Positions 15,129 to 23,686 of a stretch of DNA of 42,836 nt are shown one piece after another. The stretch is from Nostocoides japonicum T1-X7 (lineage in GTDB: Bacteria > Actinomycetota > Actinomycetes > Actinomycetales > Dermatophilaceae). Numbering within the stretch: the stretch's first letter is position 1; the number at the start of each line of letters is the position of its first letter. The DNA lies in contig NZ_HF570958.1 of assembly GCF_001046855.1 (NCBI RefSeq), forward strand, positions 1,012,286 to 1,055,121, read 5' to 3'. The notes below the pieces were generated by a model. The model was given only the letters and a program-made list of their open reading frames with translations. It had not been told where the DNA came from and did no database searches. The translations under genes and the position numbers were made by a program.

Positions 15129-16415
15129 ATGCAGCATCCCGCCCGGGGCAGTGTCACGAGGCGATCGCTCCTTGTGGGGATCGGGGCGGCCGGGGTGGGG
15201 GTCACCCTCGCGGGCTGCTCGGCGGGGTCGCGTGGGGGCTCCTCGTCCGCGACGACGATCTCCTTCTACCTCTCCAAGCCCGAGGTCATCCCGTACTTCC
15301 AGAAGCTCATCGCGAAGTACCACAGGGAGCAGGACAAGGTCCGTGTCGTCATGGACTCCTCCTCCAACGTCCCGGCGGACTTCGTCCGCAACCAACCGCC
15401 GGACCTCGGATGCTGGAACTACAACTTCTCCGTGGCGGAGTTCGTCAACCACGGCGCCCTCATGGATCTCGGCAGGACGCCTCAGGCGCAGTCCATCAAC
15501 CCCGACCTGTGGCCCCTCATGAAGCAGACGGCCGACTACCCGGGGCGGACCTCGGCGATCCCCTACTCGGTGATGGCTGCGTCGGTCATCTACAACCGCG
15601 ACATCTTCGCCAAGCACGAGATCACCGTGCCGACGACGTGGACCGGGCTGACGGCCGCCTGCGAGAAGCTCAGGAGCGCAGGTGTCACCCCGTTCTTCAA
15701 CACCTATGCCGACACGTGGACGATCGCACAGGGCCCGTTCGACTACTCGATCGGCGGGATGCTCGACGTGCCGGGGTTCTTCGCGGACATGAAGGACGAG
15801 GGGACGAAGGTGGGGAAGGGCTCGGCGGTCTCCTTCGAGAAGGACTTCGCCGAGCCCATGGAGCACATGGTCGAGCTCGACAAGTACGCGAACAAGGACG
15901 CCGCGAGCCGCAAGTACGGCGACGGCAACACGGCATTCGCGCAGGGCAAGGGGGCTATGTACATGCAGGGCCCTTGGGCGCTCAGCCAGATCGCGCTGAC
16001 GAACCCGAAGATGAGCCTCGGCACCTTCCCTCTGCCGGTCACCGACGACCCGAAGGACCTCAAGGTCCGCGTCAACGTCGACCTCGCGCTGTGGATCCCC
16101 GAGGCCTCCTCGAAGAAGGAGGCCGCGCTCGACTTCATGGCCTGGCTCATGCAGCCGCGCATCAACGACACCTACAACGACGACAACGACGGGTTCGGGT
16201 CCCGGCGCGACGCGCCGCCACCGAGCAACCCGACGCTCGCCGGTATGCGGAAGTTCTACAGCTCCGGCGCGTTCTATCTCGGCCCGTCCCAGCTCATCCC
16301 CGGATCGATCCCCGTGGCCAACTACGCCCAGGCCATGATGCTCGGCTCGAGCCCCTCCTCCCAGCTGCGCACGCTCGACAACGACTGGGCGCGCTACTCC
16401 ATCCGCGTCTCCTGA
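15129..16415 (+). CDS. ABC transporter sugar-binding lipoprotein
   Basis: 428-aa extracytoplasmic solute-binding protein. The signal sequence has a twin arginine (TRRSLL, Arg11-Arg12) and the lipobox LAGC with the lipidated Cys at residue 30, suggesting possible Tat export and membrane anchoring. The mature part is a family-1 sugar-binding fold, with IPYSVMAASVIYNRDIFAKHEI near 140-165 and GKGAMYMQGPWALSQI near 275-292. The ATG at 15129 has GAAGGAG 7 nt upstream; an upstream in-frame start at 15099 lacks one. First gene of a four-gene operon with two permeases and an alpha-glucosidase, so the ligand is probably an alpha-glucoside or malto-oligosaccharide. Confidence 0.93.
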   Translation: MQHPARGSVTRRSLLVGIGAAGVGVTLAGCSAGSRGGSSSATTISFYLSKPEVIPYFQKLIAKYHREQDKVRVVMDSSSNVPADFVRNQPPDLGCWNYNFSVAEFVNHGALMDLGRTPQAQSINPDLWPLMKQTADYPGRTSAIPYSVMAASVIYNRDIFAKHEITVPTTWTGLTAACEKLRSAGVTPFFNTYADTWTIAQGPFDYSIGGMLDVPGFFADMKDEGTKVGKGSAVSFEKDFAEPMEHMVELDKYANKDAASRKYGDGNTAFAQGKGAMYMQGPWALSQIALTNPKMSLGTFPLPVTDDPKDLKVRVNVDLALWIPEASSKKEAALDFMAWLMQPRINDTYNDDNDGFGSRRDAPPPSNPTLAGMRKFYSSGAFYLGPSQLIPGSIPVANYAQAMMLGSSPSSQLRTLDNDWARYSIRVS

Positions 16416-16441
16416 TCTCCCGACTGGAAGCGAGCCCAGCC

Positions 16442-17344
16442 ATGGCCACAGCCACAGCTCCCCCGACCACGTCGCGTCGCGCGCACCGACGCCGGGTCGA
16501 CCCGGTCTTCTACGCCTTCCTCGTGCCCACCCTCGTGCTGTTCACCCTCGCGATCACCCTGCCGGCCGTCATGGGCATCGTCCTCAGCTTCACCAACTCC
16601 GTGGGCTTTGGGACCTTCACGTTCGTCGGCCTGACCAACTACGTCGCGGTGTTCTCCGACCCCGCGCTCCTGCACGCCTACCTGTTCACCCTGTTCTTCG
16701 CCTGCATCACGACGGTCGTCGTCAACGTCATCGCCTTCCTCCTCTCGATCGCCCTGACGGCGAAGATCCGGGCCAAGGTGGCGCTGCGCTCGATCTTCGT
16801 GCTGCCCATGGTGATCGCGGGCATCGTCATCGCCTACGTGTTCAGCTATCTCTTCGCGAACAGCCTGCCGGCGCTCGCTCAGTCGGTCGGGTTCGGGCCG
16901 CTGGAGCAGTCGATCCTCGCGAACCCGCACCTCGCGTGGATCGCGATCGTCACCGTCGCCGCTTGGCAGGCGATCCCGGGCGCCCTGCTCATCTATATCG
17001 CCGGTGTCCTGTCGATCCCCGGGGACGTCTACGAGGCGGCCTCGCTGGACGGTGCCACCGGCTGGCGCCAAGTCGTCTCGATCACGATGCCGTTGACGGC
17101 CGGCTACATCCTCATCAACGTCATCATCAGCTTCAAGGGCTTCATGAACGTGTACGACGTCATCGTCGGGTTGACCAACGGCGGCCCGGGCACGGCGACG
17201 ACGAGCGTCGCGATGTCGATCTTCAACGGGTTCGGCAACGGCGACTACGCATACCAGATGGCGAACGCGACGATCTTCTTCCTCATCGGCGTCGTCATCG
17301 CCCTCCTCCAGATGCGCTTGAACCGTGGAAAGGCGGCCTTCTGA
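16442..17344 (+). CDS. ABC sugar transporter permease (MalF/UgpA-like)
   Basis: 300-aa inner-membrane permease with six helices, beginning VFYAFLVPTLVLFTLAITLPAVMG. The EAA loop that docks with the ATPase reads EAASLDGATGWRQVVSITMPL (about residues 196-216). The following NVYDVIVGLTNGGPG segment is typical of the MalF-type partner. It starts 26 bp after the binding-protein stop and overlaps the next permease by 1 nt (TGATG). No ATPase gene lies in the operon. Confidence 0.94.
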   Translation: MATATAPPTTSRRAHRRRVDPVFYAFLVPTLVLFTLAITLPAVMGIVLSFTNSVGFGTFTFVGLTNYVAVFSDPALLHAYLFTLFFACITTVVVNVIAFLLSIALTAKIRAKVALRSIFVLPMVIAGIVIAYVFSYLFANSLPALAQSVGFGPLEQSILANPHLAWIAIVTVAAWQAIPGALLIYIAGVLSIPGDVYEAASLDGATGWRQVVSITMPLTAGYILINVIISFKGFMNVYDVIVGLTNGGPGTATTSVAMSIFNGFGNGDYAYQMANATIFFLIGVVIALLQMRLNRGKAAF

Positions 17345-18246
17345 TGACGACCCCGGTCGCCGTCGGCATCGACCCGGCGGACAAGGCGATCCCCGCACCG
17401 GCGGCGAAGGGCCGCGGACGACGGCAGCGGCTCGGCACGAACTGGACGATCACCATCGTCCTGGCCGTCTGCTCGCTCAGCGTGCTCGTGCCTCTCTACG
17501 TCACGATCTCGATGGCCTTCAAGACGACGAAGCAGGCGGTCGACGGCAACGCGTTCTCGCTCCCGCTGCCGGTCAGCCTCTCCGGCTTCCGCGAGGCCTG
17601 GACGCTGACGGACTTCCCGCGCAGCTTCGTGATCTCCGTCGGGGTGGCGGCCGTCACAGTGACCGGCACGATCATCCTCGCGACGCTCGCCTCGTATGCC
17701 ATCTCCCACAACTGGGAGCACCGCCTGTTCCGCTACTCCTTCTTCTACCTGCTGGCCGCGATGTTCCTGCCGTTCCCGGTCGTCGCCCTGTCCCAGGTGA
17801 AGCTCACCGGCATGGTGCACCTCGACAACCCGATCGGCGTCGCCATCCTCCACGTCATGTTCCAGCTGTCCTTCAGCGTCATGCTCTTCACCGCATTCCT
17901 CCGCTCCATCCCCGGCGAGCTCGAGGAGAGCGCGCGGATGGACGGCGCGACGACCGGAATCGTGTTCTGGCGGCTCATCTTCCCGCTCCTCGCGCCCATG
18001 AGCGCGACGGTCGGCATCTTCGCCTTCCTCGCCTCGTGGAACGACTACATGATGCCGGTCCTCATCACGTCCAACCCCAAGCTGCAGACGCTCCCGGTGC
18101 TACAGCAGATCTTCCAGACCCAGTTCTCCAACAACTACAACGTCTCGTTCGCGTCGTATCTCATGGCCATGGCCCCGTCGATCATCGTCTACCTCATCAC
18201 CCAGCGGTGGGTCATCTCCGGCCTGACCCAGGGCGCCATCAAGTAG
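17344..18246 (+). CDS. ABC sugar transporter permease (MalG/UgpE-like)
   Basis: 300-aa inner-membrane permease, the second half of the heterodimer. It has six helices, starting with WTITIVLAVCSLSVLVPLYV after a 32-residue charged N-terminus, and the EAA loop ESARMDGATTGIVFWRLIFPLL (about residues 197-218). The start codon overlaps the upstream stop by one base, indicating translational coupling and balanced expression. As no ATP-binding subunit is encoded nearby, energy is probably supplied by a shared MsiK-like ATPase elsewhere, as in Streptomyces sugar importers. Confidence 0.94.
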   Translation: MTTPVAVGIDPADKAIPAPAAKGRGRRQRLGTNWTITIVLAVCSLSVLVPLYVTISMAFKTTKQAVDGNAFSLPLPVSLSGFREAWTLTDFPRSFVISVGVAAVTVTGTIILATLASYAISHNWEHRLFRYSFFYLLAAMFLPFPVVALSQVKLTGMVHLDNPIGVAILHVMFQLSFSVMLFTAFLRSIPGELEESARMDGATTGIVFWRLIFPLLAPMSATVGIFAFLASWNDYMMPVLITSNPKLQTLPVLQQIFQTQFSNNYNVSFASYLMAMAPSIIVYLITQRWVISGLTQGAIK

Positions 18247-18296
18247 CGCGCCGGCCGCTCACGACGCGTCCCCGACGACGAAAGGAAGCAGTCCTC

Positions 18297-19994
18297 GTGT
18301 CGCATTCGACTGTCGAGACCACGGCCGCTCGTACCGACGACGCGAGCGCGGGCTCGTGGTGGCGTCAGGCGGTCGTCTACCAGATCTACCCCCGCAGCTT
18401 CGCGGACGCGAACGCCGACGGGCTGGGCGACCTGCGCGGCATCCTCTCCCACGTCGACTACCTCGCCGAGCTCGGCATCGACGCCGTGTGGCTGAGTCCC
18501 TTCTACCCGTCGGCGCTCGCCGACGGCGGCTACGACGTCGCCGACTACCGTGACGTCGACCCCCGCCTCGGAACCCTCGACGACTTCGACGACCTCGTGA
18601 CCGCCCTGCATACCCGCGGCCTGAGGATCGTCGTCGACATCGTGCCGAACCACACCTCGGACCTGCACCCCTGGTTCCGGGAGGCGCTAGCGGGCGGTCG
18701 GGGGTCGGGGGCCCGGGACCGGTACATCTTCCGGGAGGGGACCGGGCCGGACGGCTCAGAGCCGCCGACGGACTGGCAGTCGTTCTTCGGCGGGTCGGCG
18801 TGGGAACGCGTCGAGGACGGGCAGTGGTACCTCCACAACTTCGCCGTCGAGCAGCCGGACCTCAACTGGTCCCATCCGCAGGTGCGCGCCGACTTCCTTG
18901 CGACACTGCGCTTCTGGTCGGATCGCGGGGTCGACGGGTTCCGCATCGACGTGGCGCACATGCTGACGAAGGATCTCGGGGACCCCCTGCCGACCTGGGC
19001 CGAGCTGCAGGCGCGACCGATCGACGGAAGCCACCCGATGATCGACCGCGACGACGTCCACGACGTCTATGCCGAATGGCGGTCGGTCTTCGACTCCTAC
19101 GACCCGCCGCGCACGGCCGTGGCGGAGGCCTGGGTTCATCCGTCACGGGTTCCGCTGTACGCCCGGCCGGAGAGCCTCGGACAGTCGTTCAACTTCGACC
19201 TGCTGCTCGCCGAGTTCGACGCCGGGCAGTTCCGGACCGTCGTCACCGACAACCTCGAGCTCGCGACCCGATCGGGCTCCTCCAGCACGTGGGTGCTGTC
19301 CAACCACGACGTGGTGCGTCATCCGACCCGCTACGGCCTGCCCGCCCGTACCTCCACGGCGCAGACGCCGGCTCTGGAGTGGCTGCGCAGCGGAGGCATC
19401 GAGCCCGCACTGGACCGGGACCGGGGGCTGCGACGGGCCCGAGCCGCCTCGCTCCTCGTCCTTGCCCTCCCCGGCTCGACGTATCTCTACCAGGGGGAGG
19501 AGCTCGGTCTCCACGAGGTCGCCGAGATCCCCGACGAGGTGCGCCAGGACCCTGCATACGTGCGTACCAAGGGCGCCCAGATCGGACGCGACGGATGCCG
19601 GGTGCCCCTGCCGTGGAGCGCGCACGCGCCGGCCTTCGGGTTCGGCGCGGGGGGCGCGCATCTACCGCAGCCGGACTGGTATGCCGCGTGCGCCGTCGAC
19701 GTCGAGTCCGCCGACCCGGGGTCCACCCTGTCGATGTATCGTCGCGCGCTCGCTCTCCGGCACCAGCTGCAGACAAAGGAGCAGCTCACCTGGATCGAGA
19801 CCGGCCGGCCTGATGTCCTCCACTTCGAGCGAGCGAACGGGTGGCACGTGCTGACCACCTTCGGCACCGACCCGTATCCCTTCCCGGGCAGCGCGCTTCT
19901 CGTGTCGAGCTCGCCGTTCGCGGGTGACGTCGTCCCGGGGGAGACGACGGTGTGGTTCCGACGCGGCGCCCTGCCGTCCTCTCAGGACGGGTGA
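18297..19994 (+). CDS. GH13 alpha-glucosidase (oligo-1,6-glucosidase/AglA-like)
   Basis: 565-aa cytoplasmic glycoside hydrolase releasing glucose from short alpha-glucosides. Conserved regions are IVPNHTSDLHPWF (region I), GFRIDVAHML with nucleophile Asp218, VAEAWV with acid/base Glu277, and LSNHDVVRHP with Asp338. The QIYPRSFADANADGLGDLRGI start of the barrel and full length match actinobacterial alpha-glucosidases. GTG at 18297 has AAAGGAAG 8 nt upstream. Being last in the transporter operon (50-bp gap), it probably hydrolyses the imported sugar: maltose, isomaltose, trehalulose or similar. Ends 51 bp before the convergent DJ-1 gene. Confidence 0.93.
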   Translation: MSHSTVETTAARTDDASAGSWWRQAVVYQIYPRSFADANADGLGDLRGILSHVDYLAELGIDAVWLSPFYPSALADGGYDVADYRDVDPRLGTLDDFDDLVTALHTRGLRIVVDIVPNHTSDLHPWFREALAGGRGSGARDRYIFREGTGPDGSEPPTDWQSFFGGSAWERVEDGQWYLHNFAVEQPDLNWSHPQVRADFLATLRFWSDRGVDGFRIDVAHMLTKDLGDPLPTWAELQARPIDGSHPMIDRDDVHDVYAEWRSVFDSYDPPRTAVAEAWVHPSRVPLYARPESLGQSFNFDLLLAEFDAGQFRTVVTDNLELATRSGSSSTWVLSNHDVVRHPTRYGLPARTSTAQTPALEWLRSGGIEPALDRDRGLRRARAASLLVLALPGSTYLYQGEELGLHEVAEIPDEVRQDPAYVRTKGAQIGRDGCRVPLPWSAHAPAFGFGAGGAHLPQPDWYAACAVDVESADPGSTLSMYRRALALRHQLQTKEQLTWIETGRPDVLHFERANGWHVLTTFGTDPYPFPGSALLVSSSPFAGDVVPGETTVWFRRGALPSSQDG

Positions 19995-20045
19995 GCCGGG
20001 CCCACGCTCGCATTCCCGGTGACGCCGGTATCGCGACCGGACCGG

Positions 20046-20729
20046 TCACAACAGGGCAGCGACCTTACGGGCCGTCTCCTTGGCGGATCCCGGATTCTGA
20101 CCGGTGACGAGATTGCCGTCGACGACGGCGTAGGAGACGAAGGGCAGCTTGGCCTTCTCGTAGAGCGCGCCGCGCTCCTTGGCTCGCTGCTCGGCGTTGT
20201 AGGGCACGAGCTTGTCGACTCGGGCGAGAACCTCCTCCTGCCAGGCGAATCCGGTGAGCCTCCTGCCGGCGATGAGATAGCTGCCATCGGAGAGCCGGGT
20301 GTCGAGCAGCCCGCAGTAGCCGTGGCATACCGAGGACACGATGGCGCCCCGCTCGAAGATCTCGCGCGTGATGCGTTGCAGGCCTTCGCTGTCGGGGAAG
20401 TCGTACATGACGGCGTGACCGCCGGTGAAGTAGATCGCGTCGTAGTCGGCGGAGTCGACCTGGTCGGGGCTGAGTGTGCTCTCCAACAGCGCCATCTTGG
20501 CCGGGTCGGCTCGCCAGTCCTTGGCGGTCCGGTCGTAGCTGGGGAACTTCAGCGATCGGGGCTCCAGCGGGACATGACCGCCGGCGGGGCTGACCAGGGT
20601 CTGCTCGAAGCCGTGATCGTCGAACACCTCCCACGCATGGGTGAGCTCGGAGAGCCACAGTCCGGTCGGATGGCCCGGGTCGTCGTAGTGGCCGACGTTG
20701 GTGAGGACAGTGAGAACGCGTCTGGTCAT
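20046..20729 (-). CDS. DJ-1/PfpI superfamily protein (type 1 glutamine amidotransferase-like, Hsp31/glyoxalase III type)
   Basis: 227 aa. The nucleophile elbow is VSSVCHGYCG with Cys135 followed by His136, and Glu28 in LWLSELTHAW fits the Glu that partners the Cys in Hsp31-like glyoxalases; FTGGHAVMYDF (101-111) is the usual strand-turn. These residues suggest a glutathione-independent glyoxalase or protein/nucleotide deglycase rather than an amidotransferase. The start at 20729 lies 12 bp after the stop of the upstream alpha/beta hydrolase on the same strand, so the two form an operon under the TetR-type operator at 21767-21785. Substrate unproven. Confidence 0.88.
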   Translation of the reverse strand: MTRRVLTVLTNVGHYDDPGHPTGLWLSELTHAWEVFDDHGFEQTLVSPAGGHVPLEPRSLKFPSYDRTAKDWRADPAKMALLESTLSPDQVDSADYDAIYFTGGHAVMYDFPDSEGLQRITREIFERGAIVSSVCHGYCGLLDTRLSDGSYLIAGRRLTGFAWQEEVLARVDKLVPYNAEQRAKERGALYEKAKLPFVSYAVVDGNLVTGQNPGSAKETARKVAALL

Positions 20730-20741
20730 GCCTGATTCCCC

Positions 20742-21719
20742 TCACTCCTGCTCGTGCAGGGCGGACCTCAGCGCGTCGATCGCGAGGTGCCGAGCGACGG
20801 TGGCAGCCTTCGTGTCGCGCAGGCTGTCCAGGAGCAGGAAGTCGTGGACCATCCCGGCGACCCGGACGGAGGTGACGTCGACGCCGGCTTCGCGGAGCCG
20901 GTTGGCATACTGCTCGCCCTCGTCGCGGAGGACGTCGGCCTCGTCGGTGATGACCAGGGTGGTCGGCAGCCCTCGGAGATCCTCCAGCGGCGCTCGCAGG
21001 GGCGAGGCGTACTTCTCGGCGCGCTGGGACTCGTCGGTGGTGTAGGCGTCCCAGAACCACTTCATGCCCTCACGCGTGAGGTAGTAGCCCTCGGCGAACT
21101 GGAGATAGGAGGGGGTGTCGAAGTCGGCGTCGGTGACGGGGTAGAGGAGGACCTGCGCCGTGAGGTCGATGCCGCCGCGGTCCTTGTTCATGAGGGCGAA
21201 GACGGCGGACATGCAACCGCCGACCGACTCCCCGGTCACCGCGACCCTCGAGGTGTCGAGACCGTGGTCGGCACCGTGCTCGGCAACCCACTGCCCGACC
21301 GCGTAGTTCTGCTCGACCTGGGTGGGGTAGCCCTTCTCCGGCGCGCGGTCGTAGACGGGGAAGACGCCCGCTGCGTCGGCGCCGACGACGAGCTCGCGGA
21401 AGAGCCGGTCGTGGGTGTGCTCGTCACCGAAGACCCACCCGGCGCCGTGGATGTAGAACACGACGGGCAGCAGGCCTTCGGTCCCTCTCGGACGGATGAT
21501 GCGGGTGCGGACGATGCCCCAGTCGCCGGCGTCCACATCGACCCATTCCTCGTCGACGTCGGGGCGGTCCACGCCCTCGCCACTCTGCAGGTCGGCGAGG
21601 ATCTGGCGGCCCTGCTCGGGCGGAACCTCGTAGATGCGCGGGTGCGGGTCGGTCAGCTCGCACAGCTGCTTGGCCTCCGGCTCGAGGTAGGGCGTGATGG
21701 GTTGGGGCAGGTCGGTCAT
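20742..21719 (-). CDS. Alpha/beta hydrolase, hormone-sensitive-lipase family esterase
   Basis: 325 aa. Oxyanion-hole motif HGAGW at residues 91-95 (usual HGGG/HGGGW), nucleophile Ser165 in GESVGG, acid Asp near 262 in ITDEADVLRDEG and His near 292 in MVHDFLLL, giving a complete triad. The start at 21719 has GGAGG 5 nt upstream; an in-frame ATG at 21776 would lie inside the promoter/operator. No signal peptide. First gene of a two-gene operon with the DJ-1 homologue and downstream of the TetR gene on the same strand, but with its own promoter. Probably hydrolyses a small acyl ester; identity unknown. Confidence 0.9.
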   Translation of the reverse strand: MTDLPQPITPYLEPEAKQLCELTDPHPRIYEVPPEQGRQILADLQSGEGVDRPDVDEEWVDVDAGDWGIVRTRIIRPRGTEGLLPVVFYIHGAGWVFGDEHTHDRLFRELVVGADAAGVFPVYDRAPEKGYPTQVEQNYAVGQWVAEHGADHGLDTSRVAVTGESVGGCMSAVFALMNKDRGGIDLTAQVLLYPVTDADFDTPSYLQFAEGYYLTREGMKWFWDAYTTDESQRAEKYASPLRAPLEDLRGLPTTLVITDEADVLRDEGEQYANRLREAGVDVTSVRVAGMVHDFLLLDSLRDTKAATVARHLAIDALRSALHEQE

Positions 21720-21766
21720 CGTGGCCTCCAGGGCTGCACAGGGGGTTTCGAGTGTGCGCACCGTCG

Positions 21767-21816
21767 ATGTGTGCATTGCTCACATCGACGGTAGCGCGAC
21801 GCGTGCGTGGCGTCAA
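21767..21816 (-). promoter_or_regulatory. Promoter plus TetR-type operator of the hydrolase/DJ-1 operon
   Basis: Read on the minus strand: -35 TTGACG (21811-21816), 17-bp spacer, -10 TACCGT (21788-21793), then the operator ATGTGAGCAATGCACACAT (21767-21785) over the expected transcription start. The operator lies in a longer perfect inverted repeat, 11 bp per arm with a 9-nt loop (21761-21791). The gene at 22624 has the same arrangement with an almost identical operator. Confidence 0.78.
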
Positions 21817-21835
21817 CGCGAGGACTCGTGTCCGC

Positions 21836-22417
21836 TCAGCCGTTGGGTCGGGCGGCGAATACCGCGATGAACGAGGAGCGCGCCTGCGCGGCGACGTCGT
21901 CCATCGACGAGCCGATGAGCTTGCCGTCGAGATAGAGGCACGCCATGCCGTGGACCAGGCCCCAGCCCCCCAACGCGAGATCGATCGGGTCGGAGTCGGG
22001 GAACACGCCGGCGACGGCCGCTGCGAGCAACTCGTGCACCTCGGCGGCCGCCCGTACCCGCTCGTCGTTCTCGTCGTCGCATTCACTGCCGAACATGAGC
22101 CGGAACAGCGCCGGTCGTCGCAGGGCGAACTCGACATAGGTCACGCCGAGCTCTGCGAGTTCGCTCACCGTCGTGGGGAGCTCGCGGTTCCGGGTCAGGT
22201 CGGCCAACAGGTCGCGGAGGCCTTGGGCTGCCAGCGCCGACTCCAGCGCCTCGCGGTCGGCGAAGTGGCGGTAGGGGGCTGTGGCCGATACCCCGGTCTC
22301 GCGGGCGACGGCGCGCAGCGAGAACGGCTCGCCACGCTCGAGCATGCCCATGGCCGTGGCCAGCAGGGCCGCCCGGAGGTCACCGTGGTGATAGCCGCGC
22401 TTCGCTGTGGCCGACAT
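21836..22417 (-). CDS. TetR/AcrR family transcriptional regulator
   Basis: 193 aa. The N-terminal DNA-binding domain starts GYHHGDLRAALLATAMGMLE and has the helix-turn-helix FSLRAVARETGVSATAPYRHFADREAL. The C-terminal ligand domain contains RRPALFRLMFGSE, common in the group with the WHG-type C-terminus. ATG at 22417 is preceded by AGGG. It sits between two target-like promoters: the hydrolase/DJ-1 promoter immediately downstream (21767-21816) and the decarboxylase-like promoter across the divergent gap (22558-22606), which share one 19-bp operator. It is therefore the obvious candidate repressor of both; no copy of the operator was seen close to its own start. Confidence 0.9.
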   Translation of the reverse strand: MSATAKRGYHHGDLRAALLATAMGMLERGEPFSLRAVARETGVSATAPYRHFADREALESALAAQGLRDLLADLTRNRELPTTVSELAELGVTYVEFALRRPALFRLMFGSECDDENDERVRAAAEVHELLAAAVAGVFPDSDPIDLALGGWGLVHGMACLYLDGKLIGSSMDDVAAQARSSFIAVFAARPNG

Positions 22418-22557
22418 CGCCCTGCTCCACCTCCCCTCGCGCCGTCACGGCTGTCCGACCTCAAGCATCGCCTCTTCGGCGTCGTGTGCGGAGGGGAAAC
22501 GCCGATGGTGCGTCGCGCCAGCACGCGGCGTCGCGGTCGTGTGGGTGTGCCACGATG

Positions 22558-22606
22558 TTGACAGTGCTTACATATCAGGTTACCGTCATGTGAGCAACGC
22601 ATACAT
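22558..22606 (+). promoter_or_regulatory. Promoter plus TetR-type operator of the acetoacetate decarboxylase-like gene
   Basis: Consensus -35 TTGACA (22558-22563), 17-bp spacer, -10 TACCGT (22581-22586), then ATGTGAGCAACGCATACAT (22588-22606), which differs at two positions from the operator at 21767-21785. The operator covers the expected start site, the classic position for repression. GGAGGAG follows just before ATG 22624. Confidence 0.8.
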
Positions 22607-22623
22607 CTGACGGAGGAGCTGCG

Positions 22624-23550
22624 ATGACCCGGTCCGACATCAACCCGGCGAAGGACGTGGTCGAGGTCGACCTCGGGGGCCGCACGGTCACCGTGCCCAA
22701 GGGCGGCCTGTTCGACCGGTACCGCATGGACACCGACCTCGACGAGGTCGCCAAGGATCCGCGGGTACGGAGCGTCGACTTCTTCCGGACGCTGCCCAAG
22801 ACCGAGGTCCGGTCACCCATCGGCCCGACCAGGACGCCGAACTTCTACTATGCGATGTCGAAGGCCCAGGTGACCTACCTCGCCCCGACGAGGGCGTTGC
22901 GCTCGCGACTGCCCCGCGAGCTCGATCCGCTGCAGATCGCCCCCGGTGTCGGCGTGTTCTCGGTCGTCTTCTTCCGATACGACGTATGCGACATCGACTT
23001 CTACACCGAGGCGACCGTCGGCATCGCGGTCCGACCGGCACGCCACGGACGGCTCGGCACGGCCGACCTCCTCTCCACGCTGTCGAACGACTCGATGCAC
23101 GCCTACGTGCTGTCGTTGCCGGTGAACACCGAGATCGCGCAGGTTCGCGGTCACGACGGCTACGGCTTCCCCAAGTGGGTGACCGACATCGACGTCGACA
23201 TCGACGACCGAAGGACGTCGGCACGGGTCGCGGGCGACGACGGCGGCACCGACATCGCCCTCGACGTGGACACGCCGAGGCAGAAGCGGATTCCCAGCGG
23301 CGCACGGGTCTCGACGCTGACGTCGTACACCCAGCTCGGCGGCGGCTGGAATGCGACGCTGAGCCAGACCAACACCCTGGCTGTCGGCAGCAGGCTGTTG
23401 CCGCGCGACATATCACTGGAGCTCGGGTCCGGCCGGATGAGCGACGACGTGCGCTCGCTCAAGCCGATCAGGCCGCTGCGGCTCGACGTCTTCACCGAGT
23501 GTCAGAACGCGCTGCACATCCCCGTGCCCGTCTCCTTCCCGTCCGACTGA
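22624..23550 (+). CDS. Acetoacetate decarboxylase-like protein
   Basis: 308 aa of the acetoacetate decarboxylase superfamily. The key segment is VRGHDGYGFPKWVTDID (about residues 174-190): Lys184 in GFPK matches the Schiff-base lysine of acetoacetate decarboxylase. The second lysine next to it in the clostridial enzyme, which lowers its pKa, is Trp here, so decarboxylase activity is uncertain and aldolase or hydratase chemistry, known in other family members, is possible. A strong ribosome site (GGAGGAG, 5 nt) precedes the ATG. Expression appears to be controlled by the local TetR through the operator at 22588-22606, together with the hydrolase/DJ-1 operon. Confidence 0.82.
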   Translation: MTRSDINPAKDVVEVDLGGRTVTVPKGGLFDRYRMDTDLDEVAKDPRVRSVDFFRTLPKTEVRSPIGPTRTPNFYYAMSKAQVTYLAPTRALRSRLPRELDPLQIAPGVGVFSVVFFRYDVCDIDFYTEATVGIAVRPARHGRLGTADLLSTLSNDSMHAYVLSLPVNTEIAQVRGHDGYGFPKWVTDIDVDIDDRRTSARVAGDDGGTDIALDVDTPRQKRIPSGARVSTLTSYTQLGGGWNATLSQTNTLAVGSRLLPRDISLELGSGRMSDDVRSLKPIRPLRLDVFTECQNALHIPVPVSFPSD

Positions 23551-23686
23551 CCCCCCACCGCAGGTATGCCGTCGCCGAGACCCGAGCTGTAGCCGGCTCC
23601 TGCGGTCCATACGGCTCTCGATGCACAGGTGCGCGGTGGCCAAGCCCCTGTCGCAGCGGCAGTTCCTGTCGCAGCAGCGACCGGAG

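Noticed and set aside
20742..21776. Longer form of the alpha/beta hydrolase starting at 21776
   Set aside because: That start lies inside the operator and lacks a ribosome site; ATG 21719 has GGAGG at the right distance.
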